The notes beneath the pieces were generated by a model, which saw only the letters and a program-made list of their open reading frames with translations, ran no database searches and was not told the DNA's origin. The position numbers and the translations under genes are program-made. Below are positions 1 to 6,793 of a stretch of DNA of 9,471 nt, piece after piece. The stretch spans positions 1 through 9,471 of the forward strand of contig QLUI01000046.1 in the NCBI GenBank assembly GCA_018725345.1, written 5' to 3'. The stretch comes from Bacillota bacterium (lineage in GTDB: Bacteria > Bacillota > Dethiobacteria > Dethiobacterales > Dethiobacteraceae). Positions within the stretch are counted from its first letter, which is position 1; every line of letters starts with the position of its first letter.

Positions 1-89
1 TTGCATGATCAATTTGCGTGTGTGGACAGAGAAAATCAAAGAGTCAATAATGTGAGTGAACTCGTTTAAGCTTTGCTGAAACATCGGGG

Positions 90-154
90 AATCAGGTGGA
101 GAGTCTGCTCCACCTGATTAAAAATTCCCACCTACGCTTCGCTTAGAGGTGGGT
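90..154. repeat. Paired hairpins, possible IS200/IS605-type element end
   Basis: Two adjacent stem-loops are visible. The first has perfect 12-bp arms at 90-101 (aatcaggtggag) and 108-119 with a 6-nt loop. The second has arms cccacct at 128-134 and aggtggg at 148-154, and its loop contains a CGCTTCGC-like core. From general knowledge, structured ends like this, read on the - strand, often lie next to tnpB genes of IS200/IS605-family elements in Firmicutes. No tnpB reading frame is present on either side within the window, so this would be a solo end or a non-autonomous palindrome-associated element. The hairpins are seen directly; the IS assignment is an inference from resemblance. Confidence 0.4.
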
Positions 155-218
155 GTCTTAACCCAAAAGAAAAACCAAGATAAAAACACTAGTAGAAGTA
201 TGAAGTTTTTTTAAAAAT

Positions 219-245
219 ACTGAAAAAAAAAGAGGATTTTTCAGT
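219..245. other. A/T-rich stem-loop
   Basis: Arms actgaaaaa (219-227) and tttttcagt (237-245) form a 9-bp stem with a 9-nt loop in a very A/T-rich stretch. It could be a weak terminator for something upstream of the window, or part of the neighbouring repeat element. No role is assigned. Confidence 0.3.
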
Positions 246-282
246 GTATGGTCGAATAGCAATTAGAGTGATTGTCCATAAT

Positions 283-322
283 AAAGACGCTTTGCGTTTT
301 TTGCTTGGGATGCGTCTTTTTT
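283..322 (+). terminator. Terminator-like hairpin upstream of the operon
   Basis: The arm aaagacgc (283-290) pairs with gcgtcttt (312-319), and a run of T follows to position 322. A smaller alternative hairpin, acgc-ttt-gcgt at 287-297, is also followed by six T. Either could end transcription entering from the left. The loop of the larger hairpin is long (21 nt), which lowers confidence. No gene ending just before it is visible in the window. Confidence 0.45.
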
Positions 323-329
323 ACTCGCT

Positions 330-365
330 AGGGATTGCCACCCCGCAGGCGGCATGACGGTCCCT
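330..365. repeat. Imperfect palindromic intergenic repeat
   Basis: The outer arms aggga (330-334) and tccct (361-365) enclose a ttgcc...ggcat core. The wording (gattgccac ... atgacgg) resembles a dispersed GC-rich palindromic repeat found between genes in many bacterial genomes. A second hairpin, ggggg-aat-ccccc, follows at 385-397. No coding signal is seen here; the short - strand frame through this stretch is built from the repeats. The copy number elsewhere in the genome is unknown. Confidence 0.35.
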
Positions 366-410
366 CTGCACCCCGCAAGAATAAGGGGGAATCCCCCGGA
401 GCGTCCCCCC

Positions 411-457
411 TTGCATAGGATCGTAGCTTCCCAAAAATGAAAGAGTTTCCTATGCAA
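411..457. repeat. 10-bp inverted repeat with 27-nt spacer
   Basis: ttgcatagga (411-420) is exactly repeated in inverted form as tcctatgcaa (448-457). It lies in the acsE upstream region between two GC-rich hairpins and a terminator-like stem. It could be an element end or a regulatory RNA stem. No target-site duplication was recognised. Confidence 0.35.
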
Positions 458-460
458 TAC

Positions 461-521
461 AAAAGCCGTCCGGTGTTAGGTGTTTTTTTGAGAGTTATGA
501 GTATTGTTACCGGCGGTTTTT
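461..521 (+). terminator. Terminator/attenuator-like stem before acsE
   Basis: aaaagccgtccggt (461-474) pairs imperfectly (one bulge, one wobble) with accggcggttttt (509-521), leaving a 34-nt loop and ending in a T run. It sits about 95 bases before the acsE start, so it could be a terminator for upstream transcription or a leader attenuator. No known riboswitch class was recognised. Confidence 0.4.
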
Positions 522-529
522 GTGCGGAA

Positions 530-548
530 TTTAGCGAATAGTGCTAAA
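530..548. promoter_or_regulatory. Operator-like inverted repeat upstream of acsE
   Basis: tttagc (530-535) and gctaaa (543-548) form a perfect 6-bp dyad with a 7-nt spacer, 69 bases before the acsE start. The geometry suits a dimeric transcription factor, but the motif matches no regulator I can name. No convincing -35/-10 pair was found nearby, so the operon promoter is not placed. Confidence 0.25.
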
Positions 549-616
549 ACTTTTTGCGGAAATGCTGCAGCAGTGGTTTTGAGGTAGATCTTTAGAAAAA
601 TAAGGGAGGAGAAAAC

Positions 617-1495
617 ATGATTTTAATCGGAGAAAACATTCAGATTCTCTCCAAAGTAGTTTCGGAGGCACTCTCCGGCAGAAACGCCGGTCCATTGCAG
701 GAATTGGCCAAGGAACAGGTCAAGGCGGGTGTGCACTGGATAGACTTAAACATCGGTCCTGCACGCAAAAATCCGGCGGAAGTAATGAGTTGGCTTGTTA
801 GCAATATCCAAGAAGTCGTAGATCTGCCCCTTGTGCTTGACACTACGAACACTGTGGCGATGGAGGCAGGTTTGGCTATTTGCCGGCAGAAGCCGCTGAT
901 CAATTCCGCAGCAGGTACCCAGGAGAGCAAAGAAAAGATGTTGCCTCTAGCCCAAAAGTATGGCTCTAATGTGGTGATTTCAGTGCTTAATGATGACGGG
1001 ATCCCTTCTGACGCGGCCTCCCGAGCTGAGTCAATTATGGAAACAATCGACTACGCCAATAGCATGGGCATTCCTAATGAAGATATCTGGGTCGACCCGA
1101 TTATGTTGCCTATCGGTGTGAACCAGTCCGATTTCTTGGAAGTAATAGAATTTGTGGGTATGTTGCCTGATATTGCTACAGGCGTAAAATCTACCATTGG
1201 TCATTCCAATCTATCAAACGGTGTGCCGCGTGATCTGCGCCACATTATCGATCAGGTTGCTATTGTGATCTTAGGCAAAGCCGGTCTGTACTCTGCGATT
1301 GTGAACAGCTTCGATAAAGAACTGGTAGCTCTTAATGCCGGTAAAGAACAAGAACTTATTGATATTATCTTGAAAGTAATGGACGGGGAAGATCTGGACA
1401 TGGCTGCCATGTCGCAAGTAGCGAGGAATTACTATAAAACAGCCAGGGTTATTATGGGACGAGAATTATATTCTCCTTCCTGGCTGGAAATTTAA
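617..1495 (+). CDS. acsE: Methyl-THF:corrinoid iron-sulfur protein methyltransferase
   Basis: This 292-residue protein belongs to the pterin-binding methyltransferase family and adopts a TIM barrel. It transfers the methyl group of 5-methyltetrahydrofolate to cob(I)amide in the corrinoid iron-sulfur protein, the step linking the folate branch to acetyl-CoA synthesis in the cytoplasm. Visible motifs are DLNIGP (43-48), DTTN (75-78), INS (95-97), DP (160-161) and GHSNLSNG (195-202). N198 aligns with the asparagine (Asn199 in the Moorella enzyme) that helps protonate the pterin N5. The length exceeds the roughly 262 residues usual for AcsE because of a C-terminal tail of about 30 residues. The ATG follows a strong AGGGAGGAG ribosome site at 603-611. 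It is the first gene of the operon, with acsD 44 bases downstream. A paralogous MtrH-like or MtvE-like methyltransferase is possible, but the acsD linkage argues for AcsE. Confidence 0.9.
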   Translation: MILIGENIQILSKVVSEALSGRNAGPLQELAKEQVKAGVHWIDLNIGPARKNPAEVMSWLVSNIQEVVDLPLVLDTTNTVAMEAGLAICRQKPLINSAAGTQESKEKMLPLAQKYGSNVVISVLNDDGIPSDAASRAESIMETIDYANSMGIPNEDIWVDPIMLPIGVNQSDFLEVIEFVGMLPDIATGVKSTIGHSNLSNGVPRDLRHIIDQVAIVILGKAGLYSAIVNSFDKELVALNAGKEQELIDIILKVMDGEDLDMAAMSQVARNYYKTARVIMGRELYSPSWLEI

Positions 1496-1498
1496 CAT

Positions 1499-1540
1499 TT
1501 CGGGAGGCGGAAAGTACAATTCGGGAGGCGGAAAGTACAA
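1499..1540 (+). repeat. Perfect 21-bp tandem duplication carrying the acsD ribosome site
   Basis: Positions 1499-1519 and 1520-1540 are identical. Each unit contains a cgggaggcgg ribosome site. The second copy leads into the acsD ATG at 1540; the equivalent place in the first copy (1519) reads ATT. The unit length is a multiple of three, so both sites are in the acsD frame and no stop lies between them. It is probably a recent slippage or duplication event. Confidence 0.9.
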
Positions 1541-2421
1541 TGGAAAAATTTCTGGAAAAATACCCGGGCGAGATTAAGGAATTGGTGCTGGGTTCGGAAG
1601 GGAAAAAGGCTGTTGTCGCCGGGCAAAACACGTTGCCCTTCCATTCTTTTGAAGGGAAAACAGGGCAACTCAAATTTGCGCTGGAAGTGTCTGACAGTGA
1701 GCCGACAGACTGGGTTCCTTGGCTGCAGGAGTTTTATGCTGACGTCAAATCTTCTCCTGAGGCGTGGGCAAAAAAGAATGCGGAAGTTTTTGGGGCTGAT
1801 TTAATTTTCCTTTCTTTAAACAGCATGGAAAAAGACGTGCCAGCCGAAGAAATTGCCGCCGGTGTGAAGAGAGTGGCAGAGGCAGTAAATGTGCCAGTGG
1901 TTGTCTTTGGTTTGGGAGAAAAAGAGAAAGATGCTGCAGTATTGCCGGTTGTAGCAAAAGTGTGTAGCGGTTTAAATCTGCTGATAGGACCGGTACTAAA
2001 GGAGAATCATCAGGAGATTGCTACTGCGGCACTAGAACATGGACATGCTATCATTGCTCAGATTTCTATGGATATCAACTTGGCTAAAGACTTAAATATT
2101 AGGCTGGGCAAGTATTTCCCGCTGGACAGGGTGGTTATCGATCCGCTGACTTGCGTTGCCGGCTATGGTCTTGATTATTCTTACTCAACCATGGAACGCA
2201 TTCGTCTCTCAGCAGTTGTGTACGACGATAAGACTTTGCAGTCCCCGTTGATTGCTAGAGTGGGGAAAGAAGCATGGAAAACGAAAGAGGCTATCCAGGA
2301 CGCTGGCAAAGGAATTGTTTGGGAGGCAGTCACCGCTTTTTCCTTGTTGCTGTCGGGTGCCGACATTGTAACTATGCGTCATCCAGAAAGTTTGCAACGA
2401 GTTAAGGCGATGGTAAGCTAA
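1540..2421 (+). CDS. acsD: Corrinoid iron-sulfur protein, small subunit
   Basis: This 293-residue protein matches the AcsD/CdhD family: a TIM-barrel subunit that pairs with AcsC to form the methyl carrier (CFeSP) between methyl-THF and acetyl-CoA synthase. Family-type stretches are the DPLTCVAGYG-LDYSYSTMERIRL region (201-223), VGKEAWKTKEA (241-251), where AcsD proteins cap the cobalamin bound by AcsC, and the C-terminal GADIVTMRHPES (273-284). It is slightly shorter than the 310-325 residues usual in acetogens, because the segment after AWKTKEA is compact. The start is the ATG after the second copy of a duplicated ribosome site. Base composition is moderate (about 42-45% G+C in 60-base samples counted by eye), like acsE and unlike the next gene. 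cdhA starts 25 bases downstream. Confidence 0.9.
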   Translation: MEKFLEKYPGEIKELVLGSEGKKAVVAGQNTLPFHSFEGKTGQLKFALEVSDSEPTDWVPWLQEFYADVKSSPEAWAKKNAEVFGADLIFLSLNSMEKDVPAEEIAAGVKRVAEAVNVPVVVFGLGEKEKDAAVLPVVAKVCSGLNLLIGPVLKENHQEIATAALEHGHAIIAQISMDINLAKDLNIRLGKYFPLDRVVIDPLTCVAGYGLDYSYSTMERIRLSAVVYDDKTLQSPLIARVGKEAWKTKEAIQDAGKGIVWEAVTAFSLLLSGADIVTMRHPESLQRVKAMVS

Positions 2422-2446
2422 AATTATAAAAGAGGGGGGAAAAGAA

Positions 2447-4753
2447 ATGAGCAAAGGGAAAATGAGGGAAGAAGAAATTAGAAGAATTATTAGAGCAGAC
2501 GATGAGTGGGAGCCCGTGGGCCCAACGCCCATGCCTTCACTGATCGATCTTCGCAACTGGGACTTTCGGCTGCTCGACACCTACGAACCTTTTTACGCCC
2601 CGTTTTGCGACCTGTGCTGTCTATGTACTTACGGCAAATGTGACCTGACAGGGAACAAGAGAGGCGCCTGCGGCATTGACATTGCATCGCAGCAGGCCAG
2701 GTGGATTTTGATGTGCGTGCTGATGGGCACTGCGGCGCACGGCGCGCACGGCCGGCACATGGTTGACCACCTGATTGAAAAATTAGGCGCAGATACAAAG
2801 ATTGACCTGGGCAGCCAGATAAACGTGGAGGCTCCGATTATCAGGACGGTGATGGGCCTGAAGCCGGAAACGCTCGGCGACCTGCGCAAAGCCATCGAAT
2901 ATGTGGAGCAGGAAATGATTCATCTGGTTTCGGCTACCCATATGGGCCAGGAAGGGAGCTACCGGGACTTTGAGTCCAAGGCCTTCCATGCCGCCATGCT
3001 GGACCACGTGGCGCTCGAGACGGCCGATATCGCCCAGATTGTCGGCTTCGGCTTCCCGACATCGGTGGCCGACACCCCGCTGGTGGACTTGGGCTGGGGT
3101 GCCGTTGACAGCACAAAGCCCACCATTGTGGTCGTGGGACATAACGCTGTCACCGCCAACGCCATTGTTGACTACCTGCGGCAGCATGACCTGTACGACA
3201 AAGTGGAGGTTGCAGGGATTTGCTGTACGGCCCTTGATGTAACTCGTTATGACAGCGGCGCCAAGGTAATCGGCCCGCTCTCACGCCAGCGGTTTTTCTT
3301 AAAAGCCGGACTCGCCGACGTGATTGTCACCGACGAGCAGTGTGTCCTCACTGATATCCCGCAGATGGCCAAAGACACCGGAGCGGCGCTGATCGCTTGT
3401 TCGGACAAGATCTGCTACGGGCTGGAAAACGCATCCGCCAGGCCGGCCGTGGATATCCTGCGCGCGGTGCTGGAGGAGCAAAAGCAGTTCCTGATTCTGG
3501 ACCCGGAAAGAGCGGCCGAAGTAATTGTGCAGGCGGCTCTTGCCCTTGCTCCCATGCGGCGCGATAAGAAGCAGCTTGTGACGGCAGCGGAGGGAGCCGC
3601 ACTGGCTGCCAAATGTCGCGGCACCTGTGAGGAGTGCAACAGGGTGTGCCCCAACCTTCTCCCGGTCAGCGTCGCGGTCAACCAGGCCAGGGAAGGCAAT
3701 TTTGCCAAGCTCGGCGAAGTGTTCTTGCGTTGTCTTGGCTGTGGCAAGTGTGAGGAGGCGTGTGGCCACCAGATTCCCATCCTGCGCCTGATGCAGGTGG
3801 CAGCCACCCGGGATACCTACAAAATGCGTGCCGGGCGTGGCCCGATTCATGACGTGGAAATCAGGAAGGTCGGTTCGCCCATCGTCCTTGGTACTATCCC
3901 CGGCGTAATCCTTTTTGCCGGCTGTTCCAACTTCCCCGGCGACATTGATGAGGTGGCCTGGCTGGCTGAAGAGCTGGCGCGGCGCAAGTATATCGTCAAC
4001 CTGTCCGGCTGTGCGGCTATGGCTGCGGCTATGAGTAAAGACGCGGACGGCAAAACTATTTTTGAAAAATATATTCCCGAGTTTGACGCCGGCTGTATCG
4101 TGAACCTCGGTTCCTGTGTCGCCAACTCCCACGTGGTGGGGGCGGCGATCAAAATTGCCAACATTTTTGCTACACTACCAAACCGTGCCAACTATGAGCT
4201 GATGGCCGACTATATTTTAAACAGAGTTGGCGCTTGCGCCGTTGTTTGGGGACCCTATTCCCAGAAGGCGCTGGCCATCGGTACCGGCGCAGTGCGGTGG
4301 GGAATCCCGGTTGTTCTGGGGCCCCACGCCTCTAAATACCGGCGCCTGTTTATGAGCAAGAAGGAGGCCAGTGACTGGACGGTAGTGGACGGCCGTACTA
4401 AACAGCGGGTAGACACTAAAGAACCCACGCCGGAACACATGATGGTGGTAACCGAGACCAAGGAAAGGGCGCTGGTCACCATCATCAAGCAGTGCTTCCG
4501 CCGCAACGACACGCCTCCCGGCCGGGCAATCAAGCTAAACAGTTATATTTCTGCCTACAAGCAAGTTATGGGTTCTTTGCCTGATGATTTGCAGAACTTT
4601 ATCCGGACAGAAAAAGAGATTCCCATCGTTTACAAGCGTGAAGTGCTTGCCTACCTGAAGGAAGTAGGCTGGCAGCCTAAGCCGGTCTTGTCGCTGCCGA
4701 CCATCATCGGCACTTATGAGACAGAAGTGCCCATTGAGGCCACTATTAAGTAA
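2447..4753 (+). CDS. cdhA: Archaeal-type CO dehydrogenase alpha subunit (ACDS complex)
   Basis: This 768-residue Ni-Fe CODH is of the archaeal CdhA type and reduces CO2 to CO (or the reverse) at the C-cluster. N-terminal cysteines C54, C57, C58, C60, C65 and C75 fit the B/D cluster region, followed by the GTAAHGAHGRH helix (95-104). Likely C-cluster ligands are H232, C259 or C260, C299, C493 (FAGC), C522 (SGC) and C557 (GSC), all in the expected order. K607 in QKALAIGT fits the catalytic lysine. Between them lie two 4Fe-4S motifs, C390/C394/C397/C401 and C429/C432/C435/C439; this ferredoxin-like insert is typical of CdhA and absent from bacterial AcsA/CooS. The ATG follows GAGGGGGGA at 2432-2440. 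G+C content is clearly higher than in acsE/acsD, suggesting transfer. cdhB follows after 97 bases. Confidence 0.93.
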   Translation: MSKGKMREEEIRRIIRADDEWEPVGPTPMPSLIDLRNWDFRLLDTYEPFYAPFCDLCCLCTYGKCDLTGNKRGACGIDIASQQARWILMCVLMGTAAHGAHGRHMVDHLIEKLGADTKIDLGSQINVEAPIIRTVMGLKPETLGDLRKAIEYVEQEMIHLVSATHMGQEGSYRDFESKAFHAAMLDHVALETADIAQIVGFGFPTSVADTPLVDLGWGAVDSTKPTIVVVGHNAVTANAIVDYLRQHDLYDKVEVAGICCTALDVTRYDSGAKVIGPLSRQRFFLKAGLADVIVTDEQCVLTDIPQMAKDTGAALIACSDKICYGLENASARPAVDILRAVLEEQKQFLILDPERAAEVIVQAALALAPMRRDKKQLVTAAEGAALAAKCRGTCEECNRVCPNLLPVSVAVNQAREGNFAKLGEVFLRCLGCGKCEEACGHQIPILRLMQVAATRDTYKMRAGRGPIHDVEIRKVGSPIVLGTIPGVILFAGCSNFPGDIDEVAWLAEELARRKYIVNLSGCAAMAAAMSKDADGKTIFEKYIPEFDAGCIVNLGSCVANSHVVGAAIKIANIFATLPNRANYELMADYILNRVGACAVVWGPYSQKALAIGTGAVRWGIPVVLGPHASKYRRLFMSKKEASDWTVVDGRTKQRVDTKEPTPEHMMVVTETKERALVTIIKQCFRRNDTPPGRAIKLNSYISAYKQVMGSLPDDLQNFIRTEKEIPIVYKREVLAYLKEVGWQPKPVLSLPTIIGTYETEVPIEATIK

Positions 4754-4763
4754 ACCGGGTGTC

Positions 4764-4833
4764 AGAGGTCAGTTTAACAGGGCGAGGTCCAGTTTAACAA
4801 GAGGTCTAGTTTAACAAGAGGTCTAGTTTAATA
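4764..4833 (+). repeat. Four degenerate copies of a 17-bp tandem repeat between cdhA and cdhB
   Basis: The unit agaggtctagtttaaca is seen at 4800-4816 exactly, at 4817-4833 with one change, at 4783-4799 with two changes and at 4764-4779 with one base missing. Three bases separate the first two copies. The array ends four bases before the cdhB ribosome site (AGGAGG, 4837-4842). It makes up most of the 97-base gap and has no visible coding role. Confidence 0.85.
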
Positions 4834-4850
4834 AACAGGAGGGATCGAGT

Positions 4851-5411
4851 ATGGCATCGGAAACAATGGTAATGCCTTATTACAAGTTCAATGTCCTGAC
4901 CGGGACCAAGGCGGCCAAGGTAATCGCCGACCCGGCCGAGGGAGCCGCGATTATTGACAGGGCTAAAAATCCGCTCTATATTTTTGGTCCGGAGGTCATC
5001 GCTAACCCGGTTGGCGCCTGCCTGCTGATTGATTACGCGCTGAAAATTGCCAAATCCCGTGACATGCCCATCTGCGCCACGGCCCATGTCAAAAAAAAGA
5101 TGCTGGAATTGGGGGTTAAGCCCGACTGCACGTACGATATCATTGAGATTATCCATTTTTTAAAGGATAAAAACTGGAGCGGCGTGCGCGGCAAAGGGTA
5201 CCATGACCTGGTCCTGTTTGCCGGTGTCAGGTGTGACCTGGCGGAACGCGGCCTGGCCACCCTCAAGCATTTTGCCCCGCACCTGAAGACGTTTGCCGTT
5301 TGCCGCCGCAGTCACCCGAATGCTGACTTTGCGGTGCCGGTGATTGTCAAGGGCGACAAGTGGCGCGAATACCTGGAAGGGTTAATCGAGGCGCTGGGAG
5401 TCAAAGCGTAA
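4851..5411 (+). CDS. cdhB: CODH/ACS complex epsilon subunit
   Basis: This 186-residue protein matches the CdhB (epsilon) family, which forms a tight alpha2-epsilon2 unit with CdhA in archaeal ACDS complexes. Bacterial CODH/ACS normally has no such subunit. The fold is Rossmann-like (DHS-type). Recognisable parts are the GPEVIANPVG segment (46-55), ATAHVKKKMLELG (76-88), and GKGYHDLVLFAGVRCDL (114-130) followed by LKHFAPHLKTFAVCR (138-152). The family has been proposed to help electron flow or to stabilise CdhA, possibly with bound flavin; that role is not settled. AGGAGG at 4837-4842 supports the ATG at 4851. In-frame ATGs at 4866 and 4872 are less well placed. High G+C matches cdhA. A 170-base gap separates it from cdhC. 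Confidence 0.9.
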   Translation: MASETMVMPYYKFNVLTGTKAAKVIADPAEGAAIIDRAKNPLYIFGPEVIANPVGACLLIDYALKIAKSRDMPICATAHVKKKMLELGVKPDCTYDIIEIIHFLKDKNWSGVRGKGYHDLVLFAGVRCDLAERGLATLKHFAPHLKTFAVCRRSHPNADFAVPVIVKGDKWREYLEGLIEALGVKA

Positions 5412-5426
5412 TTTAAAAATTTACGA

Positions 5427-5475
5427 AACTGCACAGGCCGTTTAAAAGCAGTTACACCTAACCCGGCGTAGCCGG
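5427..5475 (+). other. Two small hairpins in the cdhB-cdhC gap
   Basis: aactgc (5427-5432) pairs with gcagtt (5448-5453), and ccggc (5463-5467) pairs with gccgg (5471-5475) across a 3-nt loop. The second is not followed by a clean T run. They lie in the longest gap inside the operon (5412-5581) and could act in RNA processing or partial termination. Nothing else, including a convincing promoter, is seen in the gap. Confidence 0.3.
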
Positions 5476-5581
5476 AACCAAACCTTACCGAATTATTTTT
5501 CTTTCCAGTTTGCGAAGATGTTCAGAGTTAAGTGTCTAAAGATGAGTAGTTAGAAATTTACAGATAGGGAGGAAGAGAAAT

Positions 5582-6769
5582 ATGTATCCAGTTGATGTAG
5601 GTCCGCAGTATGAAGGGGAAAGAATCCGCAAGGGCGAGTTTCAGGTGGAGTTTGGCGGCCCGAGCGTGTCGCACAAGGGCGAGCTCGCCACCGTCAGGGG
5701 ACTTGATGAAGTAGAGCACGACAAAATAACCGTTACCGGTCCCGACATTAAGGATTTGCCCGAAGGCTATTCCGGTTCGTTTTTCATCAAGCTGGACGTG
5801 GCCGGAGAGGCGCTGGAAAAAGACATGGAAGCGGTGCTGGAGAGGCGCATCCACCAGTATATCAACTATATTGAAGGCGTCTTCCACATGGCTCAGCGTT
5901 CTGACGTCTGGATCCGCATCCACAAGAATTCTTTCAAGAATGGTCTGAACTCACTGGAGCATGTCGGGCGGATTCTGATTGACCTGTATACCGCCGAGCT
6001 GCCGGTGATTGAAAAAATGTCGTTGGAATTTGCCACCGACCCGGCCAGGGTGCAGGAGCTGCTGGGCGGGGCGATGAAGGTGTACAAGGAGCGGGACGAG
6101 AGAATGAAAGGCCTGCGCGAAGAAGACGTGGAGGAATTTTACGGTTGCGTACTCTGTCAGAGTTTTGCGCCGACCCACGTTTGCGTGATTACACCGGAGC
6201 GGGTAGGCCTGTGCGGCGCGGTCAGCTGGTATGACGGCCGGGCCGCCACTAAGGTAGATCCGGAAGGCGCTCAGTTTGCTATCCCCAAAGGCAATCTTGT
6301 CGATGAGGAAGGCATTGGTTATGATAACGTCAACGAAGTAGTAGCCGAGCGAACCATGGGCGAATCTACGCGGTTCAGCCTGCACAGCGCCCTCTCCTAT
6401 CCGCACACATCGTGCGGTTGCTTTGAAGCTATTGTCTTCTATATTCCTGAAGTAGACGGCTTTGGCATCGTTTCCAGAGATTTTGTGGGCTCCACCGTAG
6501 TCGGTAATCCGTTCTCCACCTTGGCCGGCATGGCCAGCGGCGGCAAACAGAACGAGGGGTATCTTGGTGTCGGCGTTCAGTACCTCTCTTCTCCCAAGTT
6601 TCTGATTGGAGACGGCGGCTATAGCCGGGTGGCATGGATGCCTTCTACTCTAAAAGAACTGGTTCAGGAAAGCGTGTCGGAGGGGTTGCTCGATAAAATT
6701 GCCACAGAAAAAGATGTCCAGAATGTGGATGAATTGACTGAATTTATGCAGAACGCCGGGCGCCTCTAA
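5582..6769 (+). CDS. cdhC: Acetyl-CoA synthase catalytic subunit, short archaeal type
   Basis: This 395-residue acetyl-CoA synthase condenses CO, a methyl group from the corrinoid protein and CoA at the Ni-Ni-[4Fe-4S] A-cluster. All six A-cluster cysteines are present: C189, C192, C201 and C211, spaced as in the bacterial enzyme (x2, x8, x9), for the cubane, and the CGC motif C278-G279-C280 for the nickel ions. The phenylalanine in QSFAP (F195) fits the residue that gates the A-cluster. The protein begins near the second domain of bacterial AcsB (about 730 residues). It lacks the roughly 310-residue N-terminal domain that docks on CODH, as in archaeal CdhC. There is no sign of truncation: GGGAGG at 5567-5572 precedes the ATG, and the N-terminus (FEGER-like, here YEGERIRKGEFQVEFGGP) is family-typical. 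acsC follows after 24 bases. Confidence 0.93.
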   Translation: MYPVDVGPQYEGERIRKGEFQVEFGGPSVSHKGELATVRGLDEVEHDKITVTGPDIKDLPEGYSGSFFIKLDVAGEALEKDMEAVLERRIHQYINYIEGVFHMAQRSDVWIRIHKNSFKNGLNSLEHVGRILIDLYTAELPVIEKMSLEFATDPARVQELLGGAMKVYKERDERMKGLREEDVEEFYGCVLCQSFAPTHVCVITPERVGLCGAVSWYDGRAATKVDPEGAQFAIPKGNLVDEEGIGYDNVNEVVAERTMGESTRFSLHSALSYPHTSCGCFEAIVFYIPEVDGFGIVSRDFVGSTVVGNPFSTLAGMASGGKQNEGYLGVGVQYLSSPKFLIGDGGYSRVAWMPSTLKELVQESVSEGLLDKIATEKDVQNVDELTEFMQNAGRL

Positions 6770-6793
6770 GGGTTGCCGTAAAGGAGGATTTAT

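Noticed and set aside
90..154. CRISPR repeat
   Set aside because: There are only two different hairpins, without repeated units and spacers of constant length.
263..457. 64-residue - strand open frame upstream of acsE
   Set aside because: It runs through palindromic and G/C-run repeats, has no ribosome site and no protein-like pattern.
3299..4132. Long (277-residue) - strand open frame inside cdhA
   Set aside because: It lies antisense to a gene with every expected CODH ligand in place; such frames are common opposite G+C-rich coding sequence.
4764..4833. CRISPR-like or regulator-binding iterons
   Set aside because: The copies are directly abutting or nearly so with no spacers, and there is no replication or regulator gene nearby; a simple tandem repeat explains them.
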